This document shows, in pieces, positions 8,416 to 17,659 of a DNA stretch of 47,576 bases (position 1 is the first letter of the stretch; each line of letters begins with the position of its first letter). The stretch spans positions 1 to 47,576 of the forward strand of contig NZ_POTW01000052.1 of assembly GCF_003236295.1 (NCBI RefSeq), written 5' to 3'. The translations under genes and the position numbers were made by a program. The DNA comes from Jiangella anatolica. GTDB taxonomy: Bacteria > Actinomycetota > Actinomycetes > Jiangellales > Jiangellaceae. Below the pieces are notes generated by a model. It was not told where the DNA came from. It searched no databases and saw only the letters and a list, made by a program, of their open reading frames with translations.

Positions 8416-11400
8416 ATGCCCACCCCTCCCCTCACCGATTCGCCGGCCGACCTGCGCGCCCGCCTGCCCGAGCTGATGCTGCGGGACGAGCGGCGGCTGG
8501 CCCGCCGGCTCGACGGCGTGCGCAAGGCCCGGACGGACGACGCGCTGGCCGAGATCGCGCGCGAGGTCGCCGCGGCCGAGCGGCGGGTCGAACGCCGTAG
8601 GGCGGCCGTCCCCGAGGTCCGCTACCCGCAGGAGCTGCCGATCAGCCGGCGGCGCGACGAGATCGCCGCCGCCATCCGCGACCATCAGGTCGTCATCGTC
8701 GCCGGTGAGACCGGGTCGGGGAAGACGACGCAGCTGCCGAAGATCTGCCTGGAGCTGGGCCGCGGCATCCGTGGCACGATCGGGCACACCCAGCCGCGCC
8801 GGCTGGCCGCGCGCACGGTCGCCGAGCGGGTCGCCGAGGAGCTGCACACCGAGCTCGGCGCCGCCGTCGGCTACCAGGTGCGGTTCACCGCGAAGGCCGG
8901 CGACGACACGCTGGTGAAGCTGATGACCGACGGCATCCTGCTGGCCGAGATCGGCCAGGACCGCATGCTGCGCCGCTACGACACGCTGATCATCGACGAG
9001 GCGCACGAGCGCAGCCTGAACATCGACTTCATCCTCGGCTACCTCAAGCAGCTGCTGCCCAGGCGCCCGGACCTGAAGGTGATCATCACCTCGGCGACGA
9101 TCGACCCGGAACGGTTCGCCCGGCACTTCGGCGATGCCCCGATCATCGAGGTCAGCGGCCGGACGTATCCGGTCGAGATCCGCTACCGCCCGCTCGAGCC
9201 GGAGACCGACGACGCCGGCGGCGAGCCGCGCGACCAGATCCAGGCCATCGTCGAGGCCTGCGACGAGCTGGCGCTGGAGCCGCCCGGCGACGTGCTGGTG
9301 TTCCTGTCCGGCGAGCGGGAGATCCGCGACACCGCCGACGCGCTGCGCAAGCGGTACGCGTCGGCGCCCCAGGGCACGCTGGAGGTGCTGCCGCTCTACG
9401 CCCGGCTGTCCGCAGCCGAGCAGCACCGGGTCTTCCAGCCGCACACCGGCCGGCGGATCGTGCTGGCCACGAACGTCGCCGAGACCTCGCTGACGGTGCC
9501 CGGCATCCGCTACGTCGTCGACCCCGGCACCGCGCGCATCTCCCGCTACAGCAACCGGACGAAGGTGCAGCGGCTGCCGATCGAGCCGGTGTCGCAGGCG
9601 TCGGCGCGGCAGCGGGCCGGTCGTTGCGGCCGGCTCTCCGACGGCGTGTGCATCCGGCTCTACTCGGAGGAGGACTTCGAGGCGCGGCCCACGTTCACCG
9701 AGCCGGAGATCCTGCGCACCAACCTCGCGTCGGTCATCCTGCAGATGACGGCGCTGGGCCTGGGCGAGGTCGCGGCGTTCCCGTTCCTCGACCCGCCGGA
9801 CCGGCGCAGCATCGCCGACGGCGTCAGCCTGCTGGTCGAGCTGGGCGCGCTGGACCCGCTGGCCAAGGACGACAAGAACAAGCTGACCGACGTCGGGCGG
9901 TCGCTGTCGCAGCTGCCGATCGACCCGCGGCTGGCCCGGATGCTGATCGAGGCCGGCCGCAACGGCACCGTCCGCGAACTGCTCGTCCTCACCGCCGCGC
10001 TGACGATCCAGGACCCGCGCGAGCGCCCCGCCGACCAGCGCGAGGTCGCCGACGCGTTCCACGCCCGGTTCGCCGACCAGACGTCGGACTTCCTGTCCTT
10101 CCTCAACCTCTGGCGGTACGTGAAGGAGCAGCAGCAGGAGCTGTCGTCCAGCGCGTTCCGCCGGCTGTGCCGCACCGAGCACCTCAACTACCTGCGCATC
10201 CGCGAGTGGCAGGACCTGGAGTCGCAACTGCGCCAGCTGGTGAAGCCCCTGGGTCTCACGCTCAATCAGGCCAAGGGATCAGAGGACAACATCCACCAGG
10301 CGCTGCTCGCCGGGCTGCTCTCGCACCTCGGGGTCAAGGACGAGGCGGGCAACGAGTACCAGGGCGCGCGCGGCGCGAAGTTCGCCGTCTTCCCCGGGTC
10401 GGCGCTGTTCAAGAAGCCGCCGCGCTGGGTGATGTCGGCCGAGCTGGTCGAGACGTCGCGGCTGTGGGCCCGCGTCAACGCCCGCATCGACCCGGCGTGG
10501 GCCGAGCCGCTGGCCGAGCACCTGGTGAAGCGGACGTACAGCGAACCGCACTGGGAGCGCAAGGCCGGCGCCGTCCTGGGCTACGAGAAGGTCATGCTCT
10601 ACGGCGTGGTCATCGTGCCGCGGCGCAAGGTGCAGTACTCCCGCGTCGACCCGGAGCTGAGCCGCGAGCTGTTCATCCGGCACGCACTGGTCGAGGGCGA
10701 CTGGACGACGCAGCACAGGTTCTTCCACGAGAACCGCGAGCTGCTCGAGGACGTCGAGGAGCTGGAGCACCGGGCCCGGCGCCGCGACATCGTCGTCGAC
10801 GACGAGACGCTGTTCGCCTTCTACGACGAGCGCATCCCGGCCGACGTCGTCTCCGGCCGGCACTTCGACAGCTGGTGGAAGAAGGCCCGGCACGACCGCC
10901 CGGACCTGCTCACGTTCGACACCGACCTGCTGACCACCGACGCCGCCGGCGCCGTCACGCAGGCCGACTACCCCGACGCCTGGCCCGGCGACCTCGGCCT
11001 GCGACTCACGTACCAGTTCGAGCCGGGATCCAGCGCCGACGGCGTCACGGTGCACGTCCCGATCGAGGTGCTCAACCAGGTCGAGCCCGACGGGTTCGAC
11101 TGGCAGGTGCCGGGGCTGCGGCCGGAGCTGGTGACGGCGCTGATCAAGGCGCTGCCCAAGCCGCTGCGGCGCTCGTTCGTGCCGGCGCCGGACACCGCAC
11201 GCGAGGCGCTGGCGCAGCTGCCGCCGTCGCCGTCGGGGCAGCCGTTCACCGCCGCGCTGGCCCGGGTGCTGCACCGGCTGCGGGCGGTGCCGGTGACGGC
11301 CGACGACTTCGACCTGAGCAAGGTGCCCGACCACCTGCGCATGACGTTCCGGGTGCTGGACGAGAAGGGCAGGCCGGCCGGCGAGGGCAAGGACCTCGAC

Positions 11401-12333
11401 GCGCTGAAGGTGCGGCTCAAGCAGCAACTGCGCCAGACGATGGCGGCCGCGGCCAGCAGCATCGAGCGAACCGGGCTGACGGAATGGCCGGGCGGCGAGG
11501 TGCCGCGGACGTTCGAGCAGCGCCGCGCCGGTCACGTCGTCACCGGCTACCCGGCGCTGGTCGACGACGGCGCCACGGTCGCGCTGCGGGTGCTGCCGAC
11601 GCCGGCGGACCAGGCCCGCGCGATGTGGACCGGCAACCGCCGGCTGCTGCTCCTCAGCGTCCCGTCGCCGACGGCGTTCGTGCAGCGTCACCTGGCCAAC
11701 CGGTCCAAGCTGGTGCTCAGCCAGAACCCCGACGGCTCGGTCGCCGCGCTGCTCGACGACGTCGCCGCCGCGTCCGTCGACTGGCTGGTGGCCGAGGCGG
11801 GCGGGCCGGCCTGGGACGAGGCGGCGTTCGCCGCGCTGCGCGAGCGGGTCCGCGCCGACCTCATCGAGACCGTCTTCGAGGTCGTCGCCGACGTCGAGAA
11901 GGTGCTGGAGGTGGCGCACCGGGTCGCGGCGACGCTGAAGAGCACCACCAGCCTGGCGCTGGCCGCGTCGCTCGTCGACGCCCGCGACCACCTGGCCCGG
12001 CTGATGGCGCCCGGCTTCGTCACGTCCACCGGCCGCCGCCGGCTGCCGGACCTGCTGCGCTACCTGCGGGCGATCGAGCGGCGGCTGGAGAAGCTGCCGA
12101 CCAGCCCGCAGCGCGACCACCAGAACATGGGCACCGTCCGCCGGGTCACCGAGGAGTACGAGGCCGCGCTGGCCGCCCTCCCGCCCGGCCACGGCCCCAC
12201 GCCCGAGCACGACGCCGTCGCCCGGCTCATCGAGGAGCTGCGGGTCAGCCTGTTCGCCCAAGAGCTCGGCACCGCCCAGCCGGTCTCGGAGAAACGCCTG
12301 CTCAAGGCCATCGACGCCCTCTACGACACCTGA
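8416..12333 (+). CDS. hrpA: ATP-dependent RNA helicase HrpA
   Basis: 1305 residues, matching full-length bacterial HrpA (about 1300). Domains in order: N-terminal charged helices (1-80); a DEAH-box helicase core with Walker A GETGSGKT (97-104), DEAH (194-197), SAT (226-228) and motif VI QRAGRCGR (about 399-406); the HA2/ratchet and OB-fold region; and the long C-terminal domain (DUF3418) found only in HrpA. It uses ATP hydrolysis to unwind or remodel RNA and, in E. coli, rescues collided ribosomes (family knowledge). ATG 8416 starts the family-like MPTPPLTDSPADLRARLPEL region. It is monocistronic: a 187-bp inverted repeat starts at the last base of its stop codon. Confidence 0.96.
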   Translation: MPTPPLTDSPADLRARLPELMLRDERRLARRLDGVRKARTDDALAEIAREVAAAERRVERRRAAVPEVRYPQELPISRRRDEIAAAIRDHQVVIVAGETGSGKTTQLPKICLELGRGIRGTIGHTQPRRLAARTVAERVAEELHTELGAAVGYQVRFTAKAGDDTLVKLMTDGILLAEIGQDRMLRRYDTLIIDEAHERSLNIDFILGYLKQLLPRRPDLKVIITSATIDPERFARHFGDAPIIEVSGRTYPVEIRYRPLEPETDDAGGEPRDQIQAIVEACDELALEPPGDVLVFLSGEREIRDTADALRKRYASAPQGTLEVLPLYARLSAAEQHRVFQPHTGRRIVLATNVAETSLTVPGIRYVVDPGTARISRYSNRTKVQRLPIEPVSQASARQRAGRCGRLSDGVCIRLYSEEDFEARPTFTEPEILRTNLASVILQMTALGLGEVAAFPFLDPPDRRSIADGVSLLVELGALDPLAKDDKNKLTDVGRSLSQLPIDPRLARMLIEAGRNGTVRELLVLTAALTIQDPRERPADQREVADAFHARFADQTSDFLSFLNLWRYVKEQQQELSSSAFRRLCRTEHLNYLRIREWQDLESQLRQLVKPLGLTLNQAKGSEDNIHQALLAGLLSHLGVKDEAGNEYQGARGAKFAVFPGSALFKKPPRWVMSAELVETSRLWARVNARIDPAWAEPLAEHLVKRTYSEPHWERKAGAVLGYEKVMLYGVVIVPRRKVQYSRVDPELSRELFIRHALVEGDWTTQHRFFHENRELLEDVEELEHRARRRDIVVDDETLFAFYDERIPADVVSGRHFDSWWKKARHDRPDLLTFDTDLLTTDAAGAVTQADYPDAWPGDLGLRLTYQFEPGSSADGVTVHVPIEVLNQVEPDGFDWQVPGLRPELVTALIKALPKPLRRSFVPAPDTAREALAQLPPSPSGQPFTAALARVLHRLRAVPVTADDFDLSKVPDHLRMTFRVLDEKGRPAGEGKDLDALKVRLKQQLRQTMAAAASSIERTGLTEWPGGEVPRTFEQRRAGHVVTGYPALVDDGATVALRVLPTPADQARAMWTGNRRLLLLSVPSPTAFVQRHLANRSKLVLSQNPDGSVAALLDDVAAASVDWLVAEAGGPAWDEAAFAALRERVRADLIETVFEVVADVEKVLEVAHRVAATLKSTTSLALAASLVDARDHLARLMAPGFVTSTGRRRLPDLLRYLRAIERRLEKLPTSPQRDHQNMGTVRRVTEEYEAALAALPPGHGPTPEHDAVARLIEELRVSLFAQELGTAQPVSEKRLLKAIDALYDT

Positions 12334-12519
12334 ATGATCACGTTGAGTGGGTGTGCTCCCGCTCTACCACCCATGCATGCCTGGGGAAGCGTGAGAACGC
12401 CGCAAGACACAGGCAATCGCTTTCCGCGGCGTCGCCCGGCGCCCGGTCCAGGCGAGTTCACGGTTCGCTAGGCATGCTTGCCTCGCAGAGCAGGAGCACA
12501 CCAACTCAACGTGATCATT
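12333..12519. repeat. 187-bp imperfect palindromic element (MITE-like or giant bidirectional terminator)
   Basis: The left arm 12333-12401 and right arm 12451-12519 are inverted repeats matching at 56 of 69 positions, separated by 49 bp of weaker symmetry. The outermost 9 bp (AATGATCAC / GTGATCATT) are perfect and the outer 29 bp have only two mismatches. The element supplies the last A of the hrpA TGA stop and the last A of the cbiO TAA stop, so it fills the space between two convergent genes exactly. I see no flanking target-site duplication and no ORF. It would fold in either transcript into a very long hairpin and should stop or insulate transcription. Whether it is a mobile miniature element or a fixed terminator needs copy counting. 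Confidence 0.75.
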
Positions 12520-13283
12520 TAGGGTCGGCCAGGAGCCACCGACCGCGGGTCGAACCCGTACGGCAGCTCCAACCGGTGCGCCGCCAGCAAGTCCGCGTCC
12601 CCCAGCACGTCCGCCGTCGCCCCATCAGCAACCACCGCCCCACCCGACAGCACCACCGAACGCGGGCACAGCTGCAGCGCGAACGGCAGATCGTGGGTGA
12701 CCACGAGCTGCGTCACGTCGAGCGAGTCGAGGACGTCGTGCAGCTCGCGCCGGCTGGCTGGGTCGAGGTTGCTGGTGGGCTCGTCCAGCACGAGGATCTC
12801 CGGCCGCATCGCCAGCACCGTCGCGACGGCGACCCGGCGGCGCTGGCCGAACGAGAGGTGGTGCGGCGGCCGGTCGGCGACGTCGCCCATGCCGACGAGG
12901 TCCAGCGCCTCGGACACCCGCGCGTCCAGCTCGGCGCCGCGCAGGCCCAGGTTGGCCGGGCCGAACGCGACGTCGTCGCGGACCGTCGGCATGAACAGCT
13001 GGTCGTCGGGGTCCTGGAAGACGATGCCGACGCGACGGCGGATCTCCCGCAGCGTGTCGCGATCGCCCGGCCGGACCTCCAGGCCGCCGACGCGGACCGT
13101 GCCCACGCCGCCGGAGAGGATGCCGTTGAGGTGCAGCACCAGCGTCGTCTTGCCGGCGCCGTTCGGCCCGAGCAGCGCGACCCGCTCGCCCCGTCCGATC
13201 GTGAGGTCGACGCCGAACAGCGCCTGGTGGCCGTCGGGGTAGGCGAAGGCCAGCCCGGCGACCTCCAGCGAGACCTCGATCAT
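12519..13283 (-). CDS. cbiO: ECF transporter ATPase CbiO (cobalt/nickel uptake)
   Basis: A 254-residue ABC ATPase. Walker A is GPNGAGKTT, the Q-loop is in GIVFQDPDDQLF (the DPDDQ form is typical of ECF ATPases), the signature is the degenerate LSFGQRRR, Walker B is ILVLDEPTSNLD and the switch histidine is in VVTHDLPFA. It energises the membrane complex made by the two upstream genes. Its ATG (13283) overlaps the cbiQ stop by 4 nt. The usual signature LSGGQ is altered to LSFGQ, which is common among ECF ATPases. The stop codon is shared with the 187-bp palindromic element. Confidence 0.93.
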   Translation of the reverse strand: MIEVSLEVAGLAFAYPDGHQALFGVDLTIGRGERVALLGPNGAGKTTLVLHLNGILSGGVGTVRVGGLEVRPGDRDTLREIRRRVGIVFQDPDDQLFMPTVRDDVAFGPANLGLRGAELDARVSEALDLVGMGDVADRPPHHLSFGQRRRVAVATVLAMRPEILVLDEPTSNLDPASRRELHDVLDSLDVTQLVVTHDLPFALQLCPRSVVLSGGAVVADGATADVLGDADLLAAHRLELPYGFDPRSVAPGRP

Positions 13284-14032
13284 GAGAGCACCGCCACCAC
13301 GCCGGCCGCCAGCGGCAGCGTGGCGCCGCGCAGCCAGTCCGCGCGGCCGGCTCCCGCGGTCGCCGTCAGCGGCATCGAGCCCGCGTAGCCACGCGACAGC
13401 ATCGCCAGGTGCACCCGCTCACCCCGTTCGTAGGACCGGACGAACAGCGCGCCGGCGCCCTGCGCGACCACCCGCGCGTGCCCGAGGTGCCGGGCCTGAA
13501 AGCCGCGCGACTCGCGGGCGATCCGCATCCGCCGCATGTCACCGGCGACGACGTCGGCGTAGCGGATCATGAACGACGCGATCTCCACGAGCCGGTCCGG
13601 CACCCGCAGCCGCTGCAGCCCGGCCAGCAGCCCCCGCACGTCCGTCGTCGCCGCCAGCAGGATCGACGCGACGACGCCCAGCGTGCCCTTGGCGAGGATG
13701 TTCCAGCCGGTCAGCAGGCCGGGCTCGCTCAGCGACAGCCCGAGCACGTCGACCCGCGGACCCTGCGACACGACCGGCATCAGCAGCGCGAACACGACGA
13801 ACGGGAGCTCGACCACCATCCGGGCGACGACCACGCGGGCCGGGACGCGGGCGATCGCCGCGACACCCGCCAGCAGCAGCGCGTAGGCGCCGAACGCCCA
13901 GTAGTGCTCGCGCGGCGTCGCGACGACGACCAGCACGAACGCCAGCAGCGCCAGCACCTTGACGTGCGCCGGCAGCCGGTGGACGGCGGAGTCGCCGGGC
14001 CGGTACAGCGCGTGCCCGTGGCCGCCGCTCAC
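13280..14032 (-). CDS. cbiQ: ECF transporter transmembrane protein CbiQ
   Basis: 250 residues with about five hydrophobic segments (for example VLALLAFVLVVVAT, GAYALLLAGVAAIARV, VVELPFVVFALLMPVV, a central TLGVVASILLAATT and a C-terminal one). The cytoplasmic coupling helices carry the Ala-Arg-Gly signature typical of EcfT/CbiQ (RIARESRGFQAR and AMLSRGYAGSMP). It transmits ATPase movements from CbiO to the substrate-binding CbiM. It overlaps both neighbours by 4 nt, the gene order being cbiM, cbiQ, cbiO. Confidence 0.9.
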   Translation of the reverse strand: MSGGHGHALYRPGDSAVHRLPAHVKVLALLAFVLVVVATPREHYWAFGAYALLLAGVAAIARVPARVVVARMVVELPFVVFALLMPVVSQGPRVDVLGLSLSEPGLLTGWNILAKGTLGVVASILLAATTDVRGLLAGLQRLRVPDRLVEIASFMIRYADVVAGDMRRMRIARESRGFQARHLGHARVVAQGAGALFVRSYERGERVHLAMLSRGYAGSMPLTATAGAGRADWLRGATLPLAAGVVAVLS

Positions 14033-15066
14033 CGGACGGCGGCCTCCTCCCGGTCCGCGGCGGGCCGGCGGCCGACCAGCCGGAACAGCAGCACGCCGGC
14101 GACCACGACGACCGCGACGCCGAGGATGCCGGCGACGCCGACCGGGATGCCGCCGACCTCGCCGTAGTCGGCCAGCGCGAAATCGCCGAACGCGTGGTCA
14201 CGGGCGGTGGCGAGGAAGCCCTCGCCCTCGGCGACGTACTCCAGGCCGTCGGGGTTGCTGCTGGCGAAGAAGCTGACGATGCCGGCCAGCGCGAGCGCGA
14301 CCAGCCCGCCGCCGACGAGCAGCGGCCTCGTGCTCGCACGCGGCGCGGCGGCCGCCGCCGGCGTGGGCTCGGGGGCCGGCACCAGGCTGCCGTCGGGCCG
14401 GCGCAGCTGCAGCGGCGCGCGCAGGCCGCGGGCCGCGTACACGAGGTCCGGCCGGACGGCGACGACGGCGCTCACCGTCAGGCCGGTGATGACCGCCTCG
14501 CCGATGCCGATCAGCGTGTGCCAGCCGAGCATGCTCGCCGTCAGCGCGCCGAGCGACAGCGACGCCTCGCCGCCGATCGCGAACAGCAGCACGAAGACCA
14601 GCGCCGCGACCGGGACGGACACGAGCGCACCGATCGCCGACGCCGGCACCACCGACGCCGGTCGCTTGGGCAGCACGGCGAGCACGGCCCGCGTCACGAC
14701 CCAGCCGACGACCACCGTCGTGATGCCGATCAAAGAGATGTTGGTGCCGAGCGCGGTCAGCCCGCCGTCGGCGAACAGCAGCCCTTGGACCAGCAGCACC
14801 ACCGACAGGCACAGCACCGCCGTCCACGGGCCGACCAGCACGGCCGCCAGCGCCCCGCCCATCAGGTGGCCGCTGGTGCCGACGCCGACCGGGAAGTTCA
14901 GCATCTGCACGGCGAACACGAACGCCGCGGTGAGGCCGGCCAGCGGCGCGGTGCGCTCGTCCAGCTCGTCCTGCGCCTTGCGCAGCGCCAACGCGACACC
15001 GGCGGCGGCGACGGCGCCCGTCGCGACCGAGGTGGGTGCGTTCAGGAACCCGTCGGGGACATGCAT
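14029..15066 (-). CDS. cbiM: Cobalt/nickel ECF substrate-binding protein CbiM fused to a PDGLE (CbiN/NikN-like) domain
   Basis: 345 residues. The mature N-terminus MHVPDGFLN is the CbiM/NikM hallmark: Met1 nitrogen, His2 and a downstream histidine bind Co(II) or Ni(II). The histidine in VGTSGHLMGG fits that role. About seven membrane helices fill residues 1-210. After a proline/alanine-rich linker, a second region has two helices flanking SSNPDGLEYVAEG, the PDGLE motif that replaces the separate CbiN/NikN subunit. ATG 15066 is set by GAGGAGG 6-11 nt upstream and by the required Met-His N-terminus. Cobalt would feed corrinoid enzymes, nickel would feed urease or hydrogenase; the sequence cannot tell which. 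A TGCGAC/GTCGCA palindrome 45 nt upstream is a possible metal-sensor site. Confidence 0.92.
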   Translation of the reverse strand: MHVPDGFLNAPTSVATGAVAAAGVALALRKAQDELDERTAPLAGLTAAFVFAVQMLNFPVGVGTSGHLMGGALAAVLVGPWTAVLCLSVVLLVQGLLFADGGLTALGTNISLIGITTVVVGWVVTRAVLAVLPKRPASVVPASAIGALVSVPVAALVFVLLFAIGGEASLSLGALTASMLGWHTLIGIGEAVITGLTVSAVVAVRPDLVYAARGLRAPLQLRRPDGSLVPAPEPTPAAAAAPRASTRPLLVGGGLVALALAGIVSFFASSNPDGLEYVAEGEGFLATARDHAFGDFALADYGEVGGIPVGVAGILGVAVVVVAGVLLFRLVGRRPAADREEAAVR

Positions 15067-15110
15067 GCGAAGTCCTCCTCGTGCGCGCCGGCGTGCCTCA
15101 CAGGCGATGA

Positions 15111-15125
15111 TGCGACACAGTCGCA
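15111..15125. promoter_or_regulatory. Palindrome TGCGAC-ACA-GTCGCA upstream of cbiM
   Basis: A perfect 6-3-6 inverted repeat centred 52 nt before the cbiM start codon, where a repressor could block the minus-strand promoter. It may be the site of a metal-responsive regulator. No cobalamin riboswitch elements are seen in this leader. Confidence 0.4.
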
Positions 15126-15162
15126 GGTAGCGCAAGCTCGCGGAACGTCATTCATCTCCCAC

Positions 15163-15199
15163 ATGATGAGACGTCACGGTCCGTATGACGGGACGTCAC
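15163..15199. promoter_or_regulatory. Two direct repeats (ATGAnGrGACGTCAC) upstream of the metE promoter
   Basis: ATGATGAGACGTCAC (15163-15177) and ATGACGGGACGTCAC (15185-15199) match at 13 of 15 positions and start exactly 22 bp apart, two helical turns. The second copy abuts the metE -35. Each contains the palindrome GACGTC. This layout suits an activator or repressor bound twice on the same face of the DNA. The site lies in the 301-nt region between the divergent cbiM and metE genes, which holds no ORF I can support. Confidence 0.5.
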
Positions 15200-15200
15200 C

Positions 15201-15228
15201 TTGCGGTCCCCGTGCGTCCTCCTAGGAT
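15201..15228 (+). promoter_or_regulatory. metE promoter (TTGCGG - 16 bp - TAGGAT)
   Basis: A -35 TTGCGG (15201-15206) and a -10 TAGGAT (15223-15228) predict initiation near 15235 and a leader of about 130 nt. The leader is GC-rich. An inverted repeat GGATCGCA (15225-15232) / TGCGATCC (15268-15275) closes a possible stem, and GCGCC/GGTGC can pair inside it. I looked for the B12 box and S-box cores of known riboswitches and did not find them. Confidence 0.5.
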
Positions 15229-15367
15229 CGCAAGCACTGGTGGTTCGGCCGGCGGGCGCCTGATGGGTGCGATCCGGCCGACGCAAGAGGCCCCCGGCGC
15301 GGTTGACGTCGATCGGGTGGCCGGCCCCCGGCGAACGCCTGTCCGCGCTCCCGAGGAGACACCTTCC

Positions 15368-17641
15368 ATGACCCGTTCCATCCCGCCCATCGGCGCGACC
15401 GTGCCCGGCTACCCGCGCATCGGCCCGAACCGCGAGCTCAAGCGCGCCCTGGAGTCGTTCTGGTCCGGCGAGTCCGGCCGCGACGACCTGGAGGCGGCCG
15501 CCCGCGCCGAACGCGAACGGAGCTGGCGCCGGCTGGCAGCGCTGGGCCTGGACTCCGTCCCGTCGAACACGTTCTCGCTCTACGACCAGGTGCTCGACGC
15601 CGCCGTGCTGACCGGCGCGGTGCCGCCGCGGTTCGCGTCGCTCGGGCTGGACGGCCCGGGCACGTACTTCGCGATGGCCCGCGGCACGACCGGCGCCGCG
15701 CCGCTGGAGCTGACCAAGTGGTTCGACACGAACTACCACTACCTCGTGCCGGAGATCGCGCCCACGACGCGCTTCCACCTCGACCCGGCCAAGCCGGTGG
15801 GCGAGGTCCGCGAGGGGCTGGCGCTGGGCGTCCAGACCCGGCCGGTGCTGCTCGGCCCGGCCAGCTTCCTGCTGCTGTCCAAGGCCGCCGACGGCGCGCC
15901 GGCCGGGTTCGCGCCGCTGGACCGGCTCGACGACCTGCTCGCGGTGTACGCGCTGCTGCTGACGACGCTGGCCGCCGAGGGCGTCGCATGGGTCCAGCTG
16001 GACGAGCCGGCCTACGTCGCGGACCGGACGGCGGACGAGCTGGCCGCGCTGGGCCGGGCGTACGCGCGGCTGGGCGGGCTGACGGAGCGGCCGGCGCTGC
16101 TCGTGTCGGCGTCGTTCGGCTCGCTCGGTGACGCGCTGCCGGTGCTGGCGTCGTCGCCGGTGGAGGCGATCGGGCTGGACCTGGTCGCGGGGTCGCTGCC
16201 GGACGCCGACGTGCCGGGCCTGTCGGGCAAGACCGTCGTCGCCGGTGTGGTCGACGGCCGCAACGTCTGGCGCACGGATCTCGACGCGGCGCTGGCCACG
16301 CTGCGCGCCGTCGAGCCGCTGGCCGCCGCCGTCGCCGTCAGCACCTCGTGCTCGCTGCTGCACGTCCCCTACGACCTGGACGCGGAGACCGGGCTGGACC
16401 CGCAGCTGCGCTCGTGGCTGGCCTTCGCCGACCAGAAGGTGGCCGAGGTGGTGACGCTCGCGGCCGCGCTGCGCGACGGGCGACGCTCACCGGCGTTCGA
16501 CGAGGCCGCCGCCGCGCTGGCCGACCGCGCCGCCGCCCCGCGCGTCGTCGACGACGCCGTCCGGACCCGGCTGGGCGGACTCACCGCCGCCGACACCCGC
16601 CGCGCGCCGTACGCCGAGCGGGCCGCCGCGCAGCGCGACCGGCTTGCGCTGCCGCCGTTGCCGACCACGACGATCGGCTCGTTCCCGCAGACCGGCGACG
16701 TCCGGCGGGCGCGGGCGGCGTTCCGGGCCGGCCGGCTCGACGCCGCCGAGTACACCGCGCGGATGCGGGCGGAGATCGAGCGGGTCATCCGGCTGCAGGA
16801 GAAGCTCGGCCTGGACGTGCTGGTGCACGGTGAGCCGGAGCGCAACGACATGGTGCAGTACTTCGCCGAGCAGCTCGCCGGGTTCGCCACGACCGAGCAC
16901 GGCTGGGTGCAGTCCTACGGCTCGCGCTGCGTCCGTCCGCCCATCCTCTACGGCGACGTGTCGCGGCCGGCGCCGATCACCGTCGAGTGGGCGACGTACG
17001 CGCAGTCGCTCACCGACCGGCCGGTGAAGGGCATGCTGACCGGACCGGTCACGATCCTCGCCTGGTCCTTCGTCCGCGACGACCAGCCGCTCGCCGACAC
17101 CGCGCGGCAGGTCGCGCTGGCCCTGCGCGACGAGGTCGGCGACCTGGAGGCGGCCGGCGTCGGGATCGTGCAGGTGGACGAGCCGGCGCTGCGCGAGCTG
17201 CTGCCGCTGCGCGCCGCCGACCGGCCCGCCTATCTCGCGTGGTCGGTCGACGCGTTCCGGCTCGCGACGGCCGGCGCGGACGATGCGACGCAGGTGCACA
17301 CGCATCTCTGCTACTCCGAGTTCGGCGACGTCGTGGCCGCGATCGACGGCCTGGACGCGGACGTCACCAGCATCGAGGCGGCGCGGTCGCGGATGGAGAT
17401 CGTGCCGGACGTCGCGGCGTCCGGCTTCGCCCGCGGCATCGGCCCCGGCGTGTACGACATCCATTCACCCCGGGTCCCCGGCGCCGACGAGATCGAGGAG
17501 TTGCTGCGCCGCGCCCTGGCGGCCATCCCCGGCGACCGGCTCTGGGCGAACCCGGACTGCGGGCTGAAGACGCGGACGTACGAGCAGGTCGAGCCGGCGC
17601 TGACGGCGCTGGTCGCGGCCGCCGCCCGGGTCCGGTCCTGA
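15368..17641 (+). CDS. metE: Cobalamin-independent methionine synthase MetE
   Basis: 757 residues, the standard MetE length, made of two related barrels. The N-terminal signature [19 protein letters not shown] is present. In the catalytic half the zinc ligands are His646 and Cys648 (THLCYSEF), a glutamate in [12 protein letters not shown] and Cys731 (NPDCGLKTR). It transfers methyl from 5-methyltetrahydropteroyl-triglutamate to homocysteine in the cytosol. ATG 15368 has GAGGAG about 9 nt upstream. Its neighbour across the shared regulatory region is a cobalt/nickel importer, so control by cobalt or cobalamin status is plausible: MetE is the enzyme used when B12 is scarce. Convergent with the molybdopterin oxidoreductase, with an 18-nt gap. 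Confidence 0.97.
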   Translation: MTRSIPPIGATVPGYPRIGPNRELKRALESFWSGESGRDDLEAAARAERERSWRRLAALGLDSVPSNTFSLYDQVLDAAVLTGAVPPRFASLGLDGPGTYFAMARGTTGAAPLELTKWFDTNYHYLVPEIAPTTRFHLDPAKPVGEVREGLALGVQTRPVLLGPASFLLLSKAADGAPAGFAPLDRLDDLLAVYALLLTTLAAEGVAWVQLDEPAYVADRTADELAALGRAYARLGGLTERPALLVSASFGSLGDALPVLASSPVEAIGLDLVAGSLPDADVPGLSGKTVVAGVVDGRNVWRTDLDAALATLRAVEPLAAAVAVSTSCSLLHVPYDLDAETGLDPQLRSWLAFADQKVAEVVTLAAALRDGRRSPAFDEAAAALADRAAAPRVVDDAVRTRLGGLTAADTRRAPYAERAAAQRDRLALPPLPTTTIGSFPQTGDVRRARAAFRAGRLDAAEYTARMRAEIERVIRLQEKLGLDVLVHGEPERNDMVQYFAEQLAGFATTEHGWVQSYGSRCVRPPILYGDVSRPAPITVEWATYAQSLTDRPVKGMLTGPVTILAWSFVRDDQPLADTARQVALALRDEVGDLEAAGVGIVQVDEPALRELLPLRAADRPAYLAWSVDAFRLATAGADDATQVHTHLCYSEFGDVVAAIDGLDADVTSIEAARSRMEIVPDVAASGFARGIGPGVYDIHSPRVPGADEIEELLRRALAAIPGDRLWANPDCGLKTRTYEQVEPALTALVAAAARVRS

Positions 17642-17659
17642 GCGGGGGCGGACCGCCGA

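Noticed and set aside
12333-12519. Target-site duplication flanking the palindromic element
   Set aside because: The flanks (ACCTG on the left, TAGGG on the right) share no direct repeat. I therefore call it repeat and not proven mobile element.
9624-13388. Very long alternate-frame ORFs (over 1000 codons) overlapping hrpA and other genes
   Set aside because: They are arginine- and proline-rich shadows created by high GC and show no family motifs, while the hrpA frame has every helicase motif.
15067-15367. A cobalamin or SAM riboswitch in the metE/cbiM intergenic region
   Set aside because: The conserved B12-box and the S-box cores could not be found on either strand. An 8-bp stem exists but its left arm overlaps the -10 hexamer, so it is not fully transcribed.
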